This document shows, piece after piece, positions 8,185 to 20,004 of a stretch of DNA of 41,606 bases (positions within the stretch are counted from its first letter, which is position 1; each line of letters begins with the position of its first letter). This stretch comes from Caloramator australicus RC3 (GTDB taxonomy: Bacteria; Bacillota; Clostridia; Clostridiales; Caloramatoraceae). The notes under the pieces are model-generated. The model searched no databases and was not told the origin of the DNA. It saw only the letters and a program-made list of their open reading frames with translations. Position numbers and translations under genes: made by a program. Where the stretch lies: NCBI RefSeq assembly GCF_000297115.1, contig NZ_CAKP01000017.1:1-41606 (forward strand). The letters run 5' to 3'.

Positions 8185-8631
8185 ATGAAAATTCTTTTTG
8201 TTTGCACAGGCAACACCTGTAGAAGTGCGATGGCTGAGGGCATTGCAAAAAATTTAATACAAAAGGAAAACTTAAAGCTTGAAGTATCATCAGCTGGGGT
8301 TTTTGCACCCTTTGGCATGGCAGCCTCAGAGAATGCTATTTTAGCCCTTAGTGAGATGGGAATAGACATATCATCCCATTTATCAAGACCCCTAACAAAG
8401 GATCTAATAGAAAATTCTGATCTTATCCTTACAATGACTAAGGGGCATAAGGAGGCTATTCTTTCAAAATATCCTCAATTTTCTGACAAGGTTTTTACCC
8501 TTATGGAATACATAGGCGAGGATTTAGACATTGAAGACCCATTTGGAGGGGATATAGACGTTTATCGTGCATCAGCAAACCAAATTAAACAAGCCATTGA
8601 AATTCTTTTAAAGAAGTTAAAGGAAAGTTAG
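8185..8631 (+). CDS. ywlE: Protein-arginine phosphatase, YwlE type (low-molecular-weight PTP fold)
   Basis: A 148-aa low-molecular-weight phosphatase. The P-loop CTGNTCRS (Cys7, Arg13) has threonine at position 11, the residue known in Bacillus YwlE to favour phosphoarginine over phosphotyrosine, where tyrosine phosphatases have isoleucine. The general acid is in EDPFGG near the C-terminus. The start is ATG 8185, with AGGAGG at 8173-8178 overlapping the sua5 stop; upstream in-frame codons are spurious. YwlE reverses McsB arginine phosphorylation; no mcsB gene is visible in this window. Confidence 0.9.
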   Translation: MKILFVCTGNTCRSAMAEGIAKNLIQKENLKLEVSSAGVFAPFGMAASENAILALSEMGIDISSHLSRPLTKDLIENSDLILTMTKGHKEAILSKYPQFSDKVFTLMEYIGEDLDIEDPFGGDIDVYRASANQIKQAIEILLKKLKES

Positions 8632-8662
8632 GCACTTTCAGTGCCTTAGCTTTCCTTTTTTG
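8620..8662 (+). terminator. Terminator overlapping the ywlE stop
   Basis: A long imperfect stem: AAGGAAAG and GGCACT pair with AGTGCC and CTTTCCTT, followed by a T run. It overlaps the last codons of ywlE and separates it from rpiB. Confidence 0.8.
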
Positions 8663-8684
8663 TATATACAAAAGGAGGGGTAAT

Positions 8685-9775
<1,091 letters not shown>

Positions 9776-9783
9776 GTGTTATT

Positions 9784-10230
9784 ATGAGGCCGTCCTGGGA
9801 TGAATATTTTATGGAGATTGCCGAGACCATAAAAAAACGTTCAACCTGCCTTAGAAGACAAGTTGGGGCAGTTATTGTAAAGGATAATAGGATACTTACG
9901 ACAGGGTATAACGGCGTTCCACCAAAGATGCGGCATTGCGATGAAGTCGGGTGTTTAAGAAGGGAACTAAATATCCCATCGGGGCAAAGGCATGAGCTCT
10001 GCCGTGCCCTTCACGCTGAGCAAAACGCAATAGTTCAGGCAGCAAAATATGGTATTTCAATTGAAGGATCAACTATATACATTACAAACCAGCCCTGTAT
10101 AATATGCGCAAAGCTTATAATAGCATCTGGTATCAAAAGAATAGTCTATAGCGGAGACTATCCAGATGAGCTGTCACTTTCCATGCTAAAAGAATCAGGA
10201 GTTGAAATTGTTAATTTTAGGCTATCCTAA
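9784..10230 (+). CDS. comEB: Deoxycytidylate (dCMP) deaminase, ComEB-like
   Basis: A zinc-dependent deaminase that converts dCMP to dUMP, feeding dTMP synthesis. The 148-aa protein has the zinc and proton-shuttle motif HAEQNAI and the cysteine motif PCIICAK. The segment [21 protein letters not shown] is typical of the dCMP deaminase group. In Bacillus the homologue is called ComEB, but the name reflects operon position and does not prove a role in competence. It ends in a terminator. Confidence 0.92.
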   Translation: MRPSWDEYFMEIAETIKKRSTCLRRQVGAVIVKDNRILTTGYNGVPPKMRHCDEVGCLRRELNIPSGQRHELCRALHAEQNAIVQAAKYGISIEGSTIYITNQPCIICAKLIIASGIKRIVYSGDYPDELSLSMLKESGVEIVNFRLS

Positions 10231-10250
10231 TTTTGGGATAGCCTTATTTT
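10219..10250 (+). terminator. Terminator after the dCMP deaminase gene
   Basis: AGGCTATCC (10219-10227) pairs with GGATAGCCT (10236-10244), followed by TATTTTTATTT. It overlaps the stop codon. Confidence 0.85.
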
Positions 10251-10301
10251 TATTTATTTGGTAAAATATAATTTGTGCAAAAATATAAAGGAAGTGAAAA
10301 C

Positions 10302-11324
10302 ATGCTGGAGTATCCGATGATTTTTTTAGTATCATTTGTTTTTTCATTTATTTTAACCCCAATCGTTAAGAGATTAGCCTTCAAGATAAATGCAATAGAT
10401 ATTCCAAAGGATGAGAGAAGGATTCACAAAAAGCCTATTCCAAGGATAGGTGGTCTTTCAATCTTAGTATCATTTATCGTATCAAGTTATATGTTTTTGA
10501 TTTTCGATAAGAATATTATAGGAATAGTAGTAGGTGCAGTAGTTATTTTTATAGGTGGCTTTTTAGATGATTTATATAATTTAAAACCAAAACAAAAGCT
10601 TTTGTTTCAATTTATTGCGGCTTTGATTTTAATAGCTTTTGATGTTAGAGTAAAATACATAACAATTCCCTTTACTAAAGCAGGAGAGTCTTTATTTATT
10701 GGCAATATAGGAACTTTTATTACGCTGCTTTGGGTTGTTGGAATTACTAATGCTGTAAACTTGATAGATGGGCTTGATGGACTTGCAGCGGGAGTTTGTT
10801 TTATATCTTCCCTATCTTTATTTGTTGTATCTTTAATTAGCGGACGTTCGACGGCTATAGTTTTAACTTTGATATTATCTGGTGCATGCCTTGGATTTTT
10901 ACCCTTTAATTTTAATCCAGCAAGCATTTTTTTAGGCGATTGTGGTGCCCAGCTTTTGGGATTTTTACTTTCTGCAATTTCAATACAAGGGGCAATAAAA
11001 TCTGCTGCAGCCTTTGCAATTGCAGTTCCCATAATTGCCCTTGGAATTCCAATATATGATACATTGTTTGCAATGATAAGGAGAAAACTAAACAATAGAC
11101 CCATAAGTGAAGCCGATAGAGGACATTTGCATCATAGACTTTTAGATCTTGGACTTAATCAAAGGCAAGTTGTTTTTATTATGTATTTTATTAGTTTTGT
11201 TTTTGGTGTTGTTTCAATCCTTGCAATGCTTTTAACTGCTAAAAATTCCTTTGCCCTTTTGATAATAATATTTGCGGTAACATTATCCTTTGCAATTGAG
11301 TTTGGTTTATTAAGTAAGAAATGA
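10302..11324 (+). CDS. wecA: Undecaprenyl-phosphate sugar-1-phosphate transferase (WecA/TagO type)
   Basis: Transfers an N-acetylhexosamine 1-phosphate, most likely GlcNAc-1-P, from its UDP-sugar to undecaprenyl phosphate, starting teichoic-acid-like or other wall polymers at the membrane. The 340-aa protein has about ten hydrophobic segments. Motifs are GFLDDLYNL, NLIDGLDGLAAG and FLGDCGAQLLG (metal/nucleotide sites), plus a HLHHRLLDLG histidine motif as in WecA rather than MraY. The start is ATG 10302 after AGGAAGTG; a GTG at 10275 has no ribosome binding site. The next gene makes UDP-ManNAc, which fits wall-polymer linkage synthesis. Confidence 0.93.
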   Translation: MLEYPMIFLVSFVFSFILTPIVKRLAFKINAIDIPKDERRIHKKPIPRIGGLSILVSFIVSSYMFLIFDKNIIGIVVGAVVIFIGGFLDDLYNLKPKQKLLFQFIAALILIAFDVRVKYITIPFTKAGESLFIGNIGTFITLLWVVGITNAVNLIDGLDGLAAGVCFISSLSLFVVSLISGRSTAIVLTLILSGACLGFLPFNFNPASIFLGDCGAQLLGFLLSAISIQGAIKSAAAFAIAVPIIALGIPIYDTLFAMIRRKLNNRPISEADRGHLHHRLLDLGLNQRQVVFIMYFISFVFGVVSILAMLLTAKNSFALLIIIFAVTLSFAIEFGLLSKK

Positions 11325-11333
11325 GGTGGTTTA

Positions 11334-12488
11334 ATGAAAAGGATAAAAGTTATGACTATATTTGGAACAAGGCCTGAAGCAATAAAGATGGCCCCCCTTG
11401 TTAAGGAGCTTGAAAAAAGGGAAGAGTTTGAATCGATAGTTTGTGTAACAGCACAGCATAGAGAGATGCTGGATCAAGTTTTAGATCTTTTTAATATAAA
11501 TCCCCATTATGATCTTAATATAATGAAGGAAAGGCAGTCTTTAACTGGTATTACAACGAGGGTTTTAGAGGGACTTGAGAATATATTTAAAGAAGCACAG
11601 CCTGATATAGTTTTAGTTCATGGCGATACGACAACTACCTTTGCGGGAAGTTTAGCCGCCTTTTATAATCAAATTAAAATAGGTCATGTTGAGGCAGGAT
11701 TAAGATCATTTAATAAATACTTCCCATTTCCAGAGGAGATGAATAGAAAACTTACAGGGGCATTATCAGACCTTCATTTTGCACCTACAAAAACAGCAAA
11801 GGAAAACCTTTTAAGGGAAGGAGTAAATGAAGAGTTTATATTTGTAACCGGTAATACCGTAATTGATGCTATGGAAACAACCGTTGAAAGAAAGTATGTT
11901 TTTGAAACAGAGGAATTAAATTCTATAGATTTTAAAAATAAAAAGGTGATAATGGTAACTGCCCATAGAAGAGAAAATTGGGGACAGCCCCTTGAAAATA
12001 TATGCGAGGCACTTAAAAAGATTGCATTAGAATTTAAAGATGTTGAAATCATATATCTTGTTCATTTAAATCCTGCTGTAAAGGAGGTTGCCTACAGGGT
12101 TTTAGCCGATGTAGAGAGGGTGCATCTATTACCACCTCTTGATACTAAGGAAACCCATAATTTAATGGATAGAAGTTATATGGTAGTTACAGATTCAGGA
12201 GGACTTCAGGAGGAGGCACCCCACCTTGGGAAGCCGGTTCTTGTTTTAAGAGATGTAACGGAAAGACCGGAGGCAGTTAAGGCGGGAACAGCAAAAATAG
12301 TGGGCACAGAAACGGATAATGTTTACGAAAACATAAAAAGGTTGTTAATAGATAAGGATGAATATAAAAAGATGGCCAACGCAATAAACCCATATGGAGA
12401 TGGTAGAGCATCTGAAAGAATTGCAGATGCTATACTTTATTATTTTGGAATTTACAAAAAACGACCGGAGGATTATAAAAGTTTTTAG
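11334..12488 (+). CDS. wecB: UDP-N-acetylglucosamine 2-epimerase (non-hydrolysing)
   Basis: Interconverts UDP-GlcNAc and UDP-ManNAc, the donor for wall teichoic acid linkage units and related polymers. The 384-aa protein begins KVMTIFGTRPEAIKMAPLV and has the conserved segments VHGDTTT, GHVEAGLRS, the HRREN motif and SGGLQEEAPHLGKPVL. It starts nine bases after wecA, so the pair is cotranscribed. Bacillus calls the homologue MnaA. Confidence 0.97.
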   Translation: MKRIKVMTIFGTRPEAIKMAPLVKELEKREEFESIVCVTAQHREMLDQVLDLFNINPHYDLNIMKERQSLTGITTRVLEGLENIFKEAQPDIVLVHGDTTTTFAGSLAAFYNQIKIGHVEAGLRSFNKYFPFPEEMNRKLTGALSDLHFAPTKTAKENLLREGVNEEFIFVTGNTVIDAMETTVERKYVFETEELNSIDFKNKKVIMVTAHRRENWGQPLENICEALKKIALEFKDVEIIYLVHLNPAVKEVAYRVLADVERVHLLPPLDTKETHNLMDRSYMVVTDSGGLQEEAPHLGKPVLVLRDVTERPEAVKAGTAKIVGTETDNVYENIKRLLIDKDEYKKMANAINPYGDGRASERIADAILYYFGIYKKRPEDYKSF

Positions 12489-12590
12489 TGTAAATTAAAG
12501 CTTTTTAAATAAAATAAAAGTAAACTATAAGCCTTTTTGTTATTTTAAGCAATACGATGTTTAATATGATATTATTTAATAATATAAAGC

Positions 12591-12618
12591 TTGTCTTAAA
12601 TATTTAAAGTGCTAAAAT
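12591..12618 (+). promoter_or_regulatory. Probable sigma-A promoter of the atp operon
   Basis: TTGTCT at 12591-12596 and TAAAAT at 12613-12618 are separated by 16 bases. Transcription would begin near 12625, so the hairpin at 12636 lies at the 5' end of the transcript. Confidence 0.5.
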
Positions 12619-12635
12619 AAATACATGTTTAATAT

Positions 12636-12664
12636 ACCGATATCTTTTAGATATCGGTTTTAAA
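12636..12664 (+). terminator. Hairpin between wecB and the atp operon
   Basis: ACCGATATC (12636-12644) pairs with GATATCGGT (12650-12658), followed by a TTT run broken by A's. It can serve as the end of the wecB transcript, or as a 5' stabilising or attenuating stem for the atp transcript if the promoter at 12591 is used. Confidence 0.6.
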
Positions 12665-12684
12665 TTTTTTGAAAGTGGTGATGT

Positions 12685-13053
12685 ATGGTAAGGATTTATG
12701 CGTTGCTTAAGAGGAAGTTTTGGATTTTTATCTATATAGCTATTTTGATTAGCTTTTTAATAATTCTTTTTAATAGGAAAATTACATTAGATTTTATATT
12801 TGGCTTTATACTTGGGCTTTTTAACTTTTTTAATCAGGTATTTTTGTTCCAATACATTATAAATAAAGGGAAAAAGTTTATTAAAGTATTTACATTTTTA
12901 TTTGTGGTAAGATATTTAGCATTTTCCATTATTCTAATTCTTTATGTTGAGAAATATAATGCTAATATTTTTATGGTATTTTTTGGGATTGCTGTTATTT
13001 ATATATCAATTCTAGGCAATAGCATTATAGATATAATTAAAAAAATTTCTTGA
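12685..13053 (+). CDS. atpI: ATP synthase subunit I (AtpI)
   Basis: A 122-aa membrane protein with four hydrophobic helices, basic at the N-terminus (MVRIYALLKRKF), placed first in the ATP synthase operon. AtpI proteins are small accessory membrane proteins thought to help assemble the c-ring or move magnesium. Sequence identity in this family is low, so the assignment rests on position, length and topology. A repeat-family copy lies between it and atpB. Confidence 0.85.
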   Translation: MVRIYALLKRKFWIFIYIAILISFLIILFNRKITLDFIFGFILGLFNFFNQVFLFQYIINKGKKFIKVFTFLFVVRYLAFSIILILYVEKYNANIFMVFFGIAVIYISILGNSIIDIIKKIS

Positions 13054-13057
13054 AAAA

Positions 13058-13073
13058 ATTTAGAACTGTCCCT
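13058..13073 (-). repeat. REP-like repeat copy between atpI and atpB
   Basis: TTTAGAACTGTCCCT matches the reverse orientation of the family core with two or three changes. It lies directly after the atpI stop and before the atpB ribosome binding site. Confidence 0.6.
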
Positions 13074-13098
13074 AAAAATTTTAAAAAGGGTGATAAAG

Positions 13099-13800
13099 AT
13101 GGAAAAGGCAAGACCAATATTTGAAATTTTATTATTTGGCATAAAGATACCGATATATCAAGCTATTATAATACAGTGGGTAATAATTGCAATTATAACT
13201 ATTTTACTTTTTATTTCTTCAAAAAAATTGAGAACTATCCCCAATAAATTACAATCTTTTTTGGAGTTAGTTGTAGAGACTATAAATAATTTGGTAAAAG
13301 AAAATATGGGAGAAAAATATATAAAGTTTGTTCCTTTTATTGGAACTTTGGCAATTTTCCTTTTGTTCATGAACGTATTTGACCTATTTGGTTTTAGACC
13401 TCCAACTGCAGATTATTCAGTAACTTTGGGACTTGCTATTATATCTTTTTTGATAATACAAGCAAATGCAATAAAGAAAAACGGAGTTATACATTATTTT
13501 AAAGCTTTTGCTGAGCCGTTTGCATTTATGCTACCGCTCAACATTATAGAAAGACTAGTTGTCCCAGTATCCTTAAGCCTTAGACTTTTTGGTAATACTT
13601 TGGCTGCAGTAATTATTGTAGAACTTTTATATAAGGCATTGGCTTATTTAACAAAATTGATTCATTTTCCATTACCAATATTCCAAGCAGTTATTCCAAT
13701 ACCCTTTCATATTTATTTTTCATTATTCGATGGTGTAATTCAAATGATAATATTTATTATGCTTACAATGATATTTATTAAAATAACAGCAGAACATTAA
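13099..13800 (+). CDS. atpB: ATP synthase F0 subunit a
   Basis: Subunit a forms the proton half-channels against the c-ring in the membrane. The 233-aa protein has five to six helices and the essential arginine in [11 protein letters not shown]. The start is ATG 13099 behind AAAAGGGTG; the GTG at 13090 overlaps that site. A stretch encoding [11 protein letters not shown] (13221-13253) resembles the repeat family and is read in the same frame as the repeat copy in yqhQ. The family also has a proline and LQ here, so the match may be coincidence. Confidence 0.97.
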   Translation: MEKARPIFEILLFGIKIPIYQAIIIQWVIIAIITILLFISSKKLRTIPNKLQSFLELVVETINNLVKENMGEKYIKFVPFIGTLAIFLLFMNVFDLFGFRPPTADYSVTLGLAIISFLIIQANAIKKNGVIHYFKAFAEPFAFMLPLNIIERLVVPVSLSLRLFGNTLAAVIIVELLYKALAYLTKLIHFPLPIFQAVIPIPFHIYFSLFDGVIQMIIFIMLTMIFIKITAEH

Positions 13801-13814
13801 AAGGAGGAATATTT

Positions 13815-14051
13815 ATGTCAATGTCAATGGCAATAATCGCAATTGCTGCAGGAATTGCAGCTTTGACTGGAATTGGAGCAGGGATAGGAACAGGAATTGC
13901 AACTGGGAAGGCTGTTGAAGCTGTATCAAGGCAACCAGAAGCTAAAAACGATATCATTTCAACCTTGATAATTGGTAGCGCTTTTTCAGAAGCTACAGCT
14001 ATCTATGGCCTTCTAGTTGCAATCATACTTATATTTGTATTTGCAAAATAA
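13815..14051 (+). CDS. atpE: ATP synthase F0 subunit c
   Basis: The 78-aa ring subunit, two membrane helices with the loop RQPEAK (39-44). The ion-carrying carboxylate is Glu59 in FSEATAIY. The sodium-type signature known from Ilyobacter and Propionigenium (a Gln in helix 1, and Glu-Ser-Thr around the carboxylate) is not present: the positions read Thr and Glu-Ala-Thr, so proton coupling is more likely. A strong AAAGGAGG ribosome binding site and a downstream 12-bp hairpin may support the high copy number this subunit needs. Confidence 0.97.
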   Translation: MSMSMAIIAIAAGIAALTGIGAGIGTGIATGKAVEAVSRQPEAKNDIISTLIIGSAFSEATAIYGLLVAIILIFVFAK

Positions 14052-14058
14052 TTCAAAT

Positions 14059-14085
14059 TAAAGGCTTGCCTAGGGCAAGCCTTTA
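14059..14085 (+). promoter_or_regulatory. 12-bp hairpin between atpE and atpF
   Basis: TAAAGGCTTGCC (14059-14070) pairs perfectly with GGCAAGCCTTTA (14074-14085) around a TAG loop. It is followed by A's, not T's, so it is not an intrinsic terminator. It may stabilise or process the atpE part of the mRNA. Confidence 0.75.
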
Positions 14086-14101
14086 AAAAAGGAGTGATAT
14101 C

Positions 14102-14581
14102 GTGGCTATTGAATTTTGGACAGTATTTTTTACTATTTTAAATACCTTCATATTATATATTATTTTAAAGAAATACTTTTTTGATAGATTTAATAACATC
14201 ATGGAAGCAAGAAGATTATCAATAGAGAATAAGATAAAAGAGGCAAATGAAAATTATGATAAGTCTACAAAGCTTTTAAAAGAATATGAAGAAAAGCTGA
14301 AAAGTCTTGAAATAGAAGGGAAAAAAATAATTGAGAATTACAAAAAAAGGGCAAATGAATTGTATGAAGATATCTTAATTGAAGCAAAAAAAGAATCAGA
14401 AATAATAATAGAAAGAGCTAAAAAAGATGCAAAACTTGAAATAGAAAAGGCCAAGGACGAGATCAAAAGGCAAATTGTTGATTTATCCTTTTTAGCAGCT
14501 TCAAAGGCAATAGAAAAGGAGCTTGATTACACAACGCATCATAGACTTATTATGGATTTTATAGATAAGGTAGGTAGTTAA
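14102..14581 (+). CDS. atpF: ATP synthase F0 subunit b
   Basis: The 159-aa peripheral stalk subunit. One membrane helix (about residues 5-25) is followed by a long charged helix (about 35-135) that dimerises as a right-handed coiled coil and reaches to the delta subunit. The start is GTG 14102 with AAAGGAG eight bases upstream. It ends one base before atpH, implying translational coupling. Confidence 0.96.
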   Translation: MAIEFWTVFFTILNTFILYIILKKYFFDRFNNIMEARRLSIENKIKEANENYDKSTKLLKEYEEKLKSLEIEGKKIIENYKKRANELYEDILIEAKKESEIIIERAKKDAKLEIEKAKDEIKRQIVDLSFLAASKAIEKELDYTTHHRLIMDFIDKVGS

Positions 14582-14582
14582 T

Positions 14583-15116
14583 ATGAGAGATGCTGCTTCA
14601 TTAAAATATGCTCATGCATTATATGAAGTTGCCCTTAAAGAAAATAAACTTGAAGAATATCTTGAAGATTTAAAGGGTATATTGGAAGTTTTTGAAGCTT
14701 CGGATGATCTTTTAGAATTCTTAAAACACCCAGAGATTTCTCAGATAAATAAAACTAGCGTTATTAGTAATGTTTTTAGAGGAAGAGTTAGCGAGGAAAT
14801 TATTAAACTATTAAATTTGCTTATTAAACATGATAGAATTGAAGATTTTAGGCATGTTTATAAAGATTATAGAAAGCTTGCACTAGAACACAAGGGAATA
14901 AAGATTGCACTTGTTAAAACAGCCGTTGAGCTTACCGATGAAGAGAGGAATTTATTAAAAAATAAACTATCAAAAAAGTATAATTGTGAAATAGAACTTG
15001 ATGAGGTTATAGATCAAGATATTATAGGAGGAGTATGGGTTAGGGTTAAGGATGATGTTTTAGATGGAACCGTTAAAACAAAGCTTGATACCATGAAAAA
15101 AATGCTCCTTAATTGA
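14583..15116 (+). CDS. atpH: ATP synthase F1 subunit delta
   Basis: The 177-aa delta subunit (OSCP type) joins the b-stalk to the top of the alpha/beta hexamer. The N-terminal six-helix domain starts [16 protein letters not shown], and the C-terminal segment [25 protein letters not shown] is the family signature. It lies between atpF and atpA with almost no spacing. Confidence 0.96.
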   Translation: MRDAASLKYAHALYEVALKENKLEEYLEDLKGILEVFEASDDLLEFLKHPEISQINKTSVISNVFRGRVSEEIIKLLNLLIKHDRIEDFRHVYKDYRKLALEHKGIKIALVKTAVELTDEERNLLKNKLSKKYNCEIELDEVIDQDIIGGVWVRVKDDVLDGTVKTKLDTMKKMLLN

Positions 15117-15129
15117 GAGGTGGTTAATT

Positions 15130-16641
15130 ATGATAAAGGTAGATGAAATAAGTTCAATAATAAAAGCGCAGCTTTCAAAATATAAAGATGAAATTCAGCT
15201 TGCAGATACAGGAACAGTTGTTCAAGTTGGAGATGGTATAGCAAGGATTTATGGCCTTGCTAATGTTATGGCAGGAGAACTTTTGGAATTTCCAAACGAT
15301 ATTTATGGTATGGCTTTAAACCTTGAGGAAAATAATGTGGGGGCAGTTTTATTTGGATCAGATCAAGGAATTAAAGAAGGGGATATTGTTGTTAGGACTA
15401 AGAGGGTAGTTGAAGTTCCCGTTGGAGAGGCCTTAATAGGAAGAGTTGTAAACCCTCTAGGACAACCCATAGATGGAAAAGGTCCCATATTAACTAATAA
15501 AACAAGGCCTGTTGAGAGGTTAGCACCTGGGGTTATTGAAAGAAAATCTGTAAAGGGACCTATGCAAACTGGAATTAAAGCCATAGATTCAATGGTTCCA
15601 ATTGGAAAAGGTCAAAGAGAACTTATAATAGGTGACAGACAAACAGGCAAAACAGCCATAGCGATAGATACAATTATTAATCAAAAAGGTAAGGATATGA
15701 TATGTATCTATGTAGCAATTGGACAGAAGCAGTCAACGGTAGCGCAAATTGTAAATACTTTAGAAAGTTTTGGGGCTATGGACTATACAATTGTAGTGTC
15801 AGCTACAGCATCGGAACCTGCACCACTTCAATATTTAGCCCCCTATGCCGGTTGTGCTATGGGAGAAGAATTCATGGAAAATGGAAGGCATGTTTTAATA
15901 GTATACGATGATTTGTCAAAACATGCAGTTGCTTATAGGACTATGTCCTTACTATTAAGAAGACCTCCGGGAAGAGAAGCATATCCAGGGGATATATTCT
16001 ATATACATTCTAGACTTCTTGAAAGAGCAGCGAAACTGTCTGATGAGCTTGGTGGAGGATCTATGACAGCCCTTCCGATTGTTGAGACGTTAGCAGGTGA
16101 TGTTACTGCTTACATTCCCACTAACGTTATCTCTATAACCGATGGGCAAATATTTTTGGAATCCGATTTGTTTGCATCAGGGGTAAGGCCTGCTATTAAT
16201 CCTGGAATTTCAGTTTCAAGAGTTGGAGGTTCTGCCCAGATTAAGGCTATGAAACAGGTAGCAGGAATGCTAAGACTTGAGCTTGCACAATATAGAGAAC
16301 TTGCAGCATTTGCACAATTTAGTTCCGACCTTGATAAAGAAACAAGACAAAGGATAGAAAAGGGCAAAAGGCTCATTGAGGTTCTAAAACAAGACCAATA
16401 TTCTCCTATGGATGTTGAGGACCAGATTATTATACTTTATGCAGCTGTTAATAACTATTTAAATGATATTCCTGTAGAAGCTATTAAAAAATTTGAAAAA
16501 GAGTTTTTAGAATATATAAAGATCCATGAGGCAGGTTTAAGGAAATCGATAACAGAAAGAAGAGAACTTGATGATGAGATTAAAAATAAACTTAACAAGG
16601 CAATAATAGAGTTTTTAGCTTCTTTTAAATTTGAGGAGTGA
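15130..16641 (+). CDS. atpA: ATP synthase F1 subunit alpha
   Basis: The 503-aa regulatory nucleotide-binding subunit of the F1 hexamer. The P-loop is GDRQTGKT, and the signature [17 protein letters not shown] is near residues 355-370. The length is standard. It has GAGAGGTGG as ribosome binding site, 13 bases after atpH. Confidence 0.98.
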   Translation: MIKVDEISSIIKAQLSKYKDEIQLADTGTVVQVGDGIARIYGLANVMAGELLEFPNDIYGMALNLEENNVGAVLFGSDQGIKEGDIVVRTKRVVEVPVGEALIGRVVNPLGQPIDGKGPILTNKTRPVERLAPGVIERKSVKGPMQTGIKAIDSMVPIGKGQRELIIGDRQTGKTAIAIDTIINQKGKDMICIYVAIGQKQSTVAQIVNTLESFGAMDYTIVVSATASEPAPLQYLAPYAGCAMGEEFMENGRHVLIVYDDLSKHAVAYRTMSLLLRRPPGREAYPGDIFYIHSRLLERAAKLSDELGGGSMTALPIVETLAGDVTAYIPTNVISITDGQIFLESDLFASGVRPAINPGISVSRVGGSAQIKAMKQVAGMLRLELAQYRELAAFAQFSSDLDKETRQRIEKGKRLIEVLKQDQYSPMDVEDQIIILYAAVNNYLNDIPVEAIKKFEKEFLEYIKIHEAGLRKSITERRELDDEIKNKLNKAIIEFLASFKFEE

Positions 16642-16646
16642 TTTGT

Positions 16647-18883
<2,237 letters not shown>

Positions 18884-18900
18884 TAAAAGGATGTGAGAAG

Positions 18901-19161
18901 GTGGCTTTTAAGTTAGAAATATATACCCCTGAACAAAAAATTTTTGAAGGAGACGTTGAATCTGTTTTGTTAAACTCTTTATCAGGAAAAATACAAATAC
19001 TTTCAAGACATGCTACTACAATTGTAGGATTTGTTCCAGGAGTAATAGAAATAAAAACAAATAAGAAAAAAATTGAGTTTCAAGTTTTTGAAGGAATTTT
19101 GGATTTTGAAAAAAATAAATGTAAAATATTCACATCGTTTGCAAAGCTGGTGGAGAACTAA
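18901..19161 (+). CDS. atpC: ATP synthase F1 subunit epsilon, short form
   Basis: Links gamma to the c-ring and, in most bacteria, can inhibit ATP hydrolysis through a two-helix C-terminal domain. This product is only 86 aa against a usual 130-140. It contains the whole N-terminal beta-sandwich (LEIYTPEQKIFEGDVESV, then GKIQILSRHA and PGVIEI) and stops at KLVEN. The operon terminator overlaps the stop codon, and no continuation in another frame is visible, so the short form looks genuine. The start is GTG 18901. Confidence 0.93.
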   Translation: MAFKLEIYTPEQKIFEGDVESVLLNSLSGKIQILSRHATTIVGFVPGVIEIKTNKKKIEFQVFEGILDFEKNKCKIFTSFAKLVEN

Positions 19162-19181
19162 TTCTTCATCAGCTTTTTTAT
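19143..19181 (+). terminator. Terminator of the atp operon
   Basis: AAAGCTGGTGGAGAA (19143-19157) pairs with TTCTTCATCAGCTTT (19162-19176) with two G-U pairs and a CTAA loop, then a T-rich tract. The atpC stop codon is in the loop. Confidence 0.85.
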
Positions 19182-19236
19182 TTTAAGAAGCTAAAAAATA
19201 AGGAGAAAAGATGAGAAGTTAATTGCTTAAAATGTT

Positions 19237-19257
19237 AAACAATTAAGAACCGTCCCC
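19237..19257 (-). repeat. REP-like repeat copy upstream of ywmB
   Basis: Twenty-one bases identical to the copy at 2819-2839, with core TTAAGAACCGTCCCC. It stands between the atp terminator and ywmB. Confidence 0.85.
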
Positions 19258-19310
19258 ATTGAATAAAAAAAAATTAAATGGTAATAATTGAGAAGAGAGG
19301 GGTGAGGAAT

Positions 19311-19988
19311 ATGAAAAGGTTTTTATTGGGATTAACAGCTTTATTTTGTTTTTGCTTTTTTAATTTTCCTAATAATAACGAAGGAATGCCTAGGATCATG
19401 AAATTTTTTGATGAAAACGGAATAGAATATATAGGTGCAAGTTTAGAATATAACATTAGTTTAAAGTCAAAAATAAATCTAGAAGATATTCAAAATAAGG
19501 TCTTGTCCCAAATCAAGTTAAAACCTATAAAAGTTTCAAAGGGCAATGATACGGTTATAGAATTTGATGGAGCCCAATTGAGGGTAAGTGGCAAAGAAAA
19601 TGGCAATGAATATTTATTAAGTATTTTTTATTCACAAGCTTTAAGGGATATGAATATTATAGATAATATAAGAAGGTCGTTGAGTCTTAAAAAGCATATG
19701 CAAAATAGACCTTCCTTTTATAGTTTAATGGAAGGAAAAATGAATAAAAAATTATCTTGTGAAGAAAAAAAGGAGCTTCTTTTTGAAATAATAAAAACGT
19801 TAAGAGTAAAGCAAACAAATATAATTGAAGAAGATAGATATATTAGTTTAATAGGTTATTCTATGTATTTTGATGATAATTTAAGTTTAAATGGTAAAAT
19901 ATTCAATATTAATATTGCAATTAGAGATGGTAGCGATGGCTGCACTTACATACTTGTAGGAACCCCAATAATAACAGTTGAGTATTGA
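19311..19988 (+). CDS. ywmB: YwmB-family (DUF1779) secreted protein
   Basis: A 225-aa protein starting [18 protein letters not shown], a basic start plus a hydrophobic stretch typical of a signal peptide or membrane anchor. The rest shows the pattern of the YwmB/DUF1779 family, whose function is not established. Position is the strongest support: ywmB stands between atpC and murA in Bacillus too. The start is ATG 19311 behind GAGGGGTGAGG; the upstream GTG-type extension would spoil the signal peptide. Its end overlaps the leader of murA closely. Confidence 0.8.
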   Translation: MKRFLLGLTALFCFCFFNFPNNNEGMPRIMKFFDENGIEYIGASLEYNISLKSKINLEDIQNKVLSQIKLKPIKVSKGNDTVIEFDGAQLRVSGKENGNEYLLSIFYSQALRDMNIIDNIRRSLSLKKHMQNRPSFYSLMEGKMNKKLSCEEKKELLFEIIKTLRVKQTNIIEEDRYISLIGYSMYFDDNLSLNGKIFNINIAIRDGSDGCTYILVGTPIITVEY

Positions 19989-20004
19989 TGAATGGAGGAG
20001 TATT

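Noticed and set aside
10607-11104. 165-aa open frame on the - strand inside wecA
   Set aside because: It is a shadow of the transferase gene: no ribosome binding site, and the + strand protein is clearly conserved.
19143-19200. Frameshift truncating atpC
   Set aside because: No continuation of epsilon-like sequence in any frame after the stop, and the operon terminator overlaps it.
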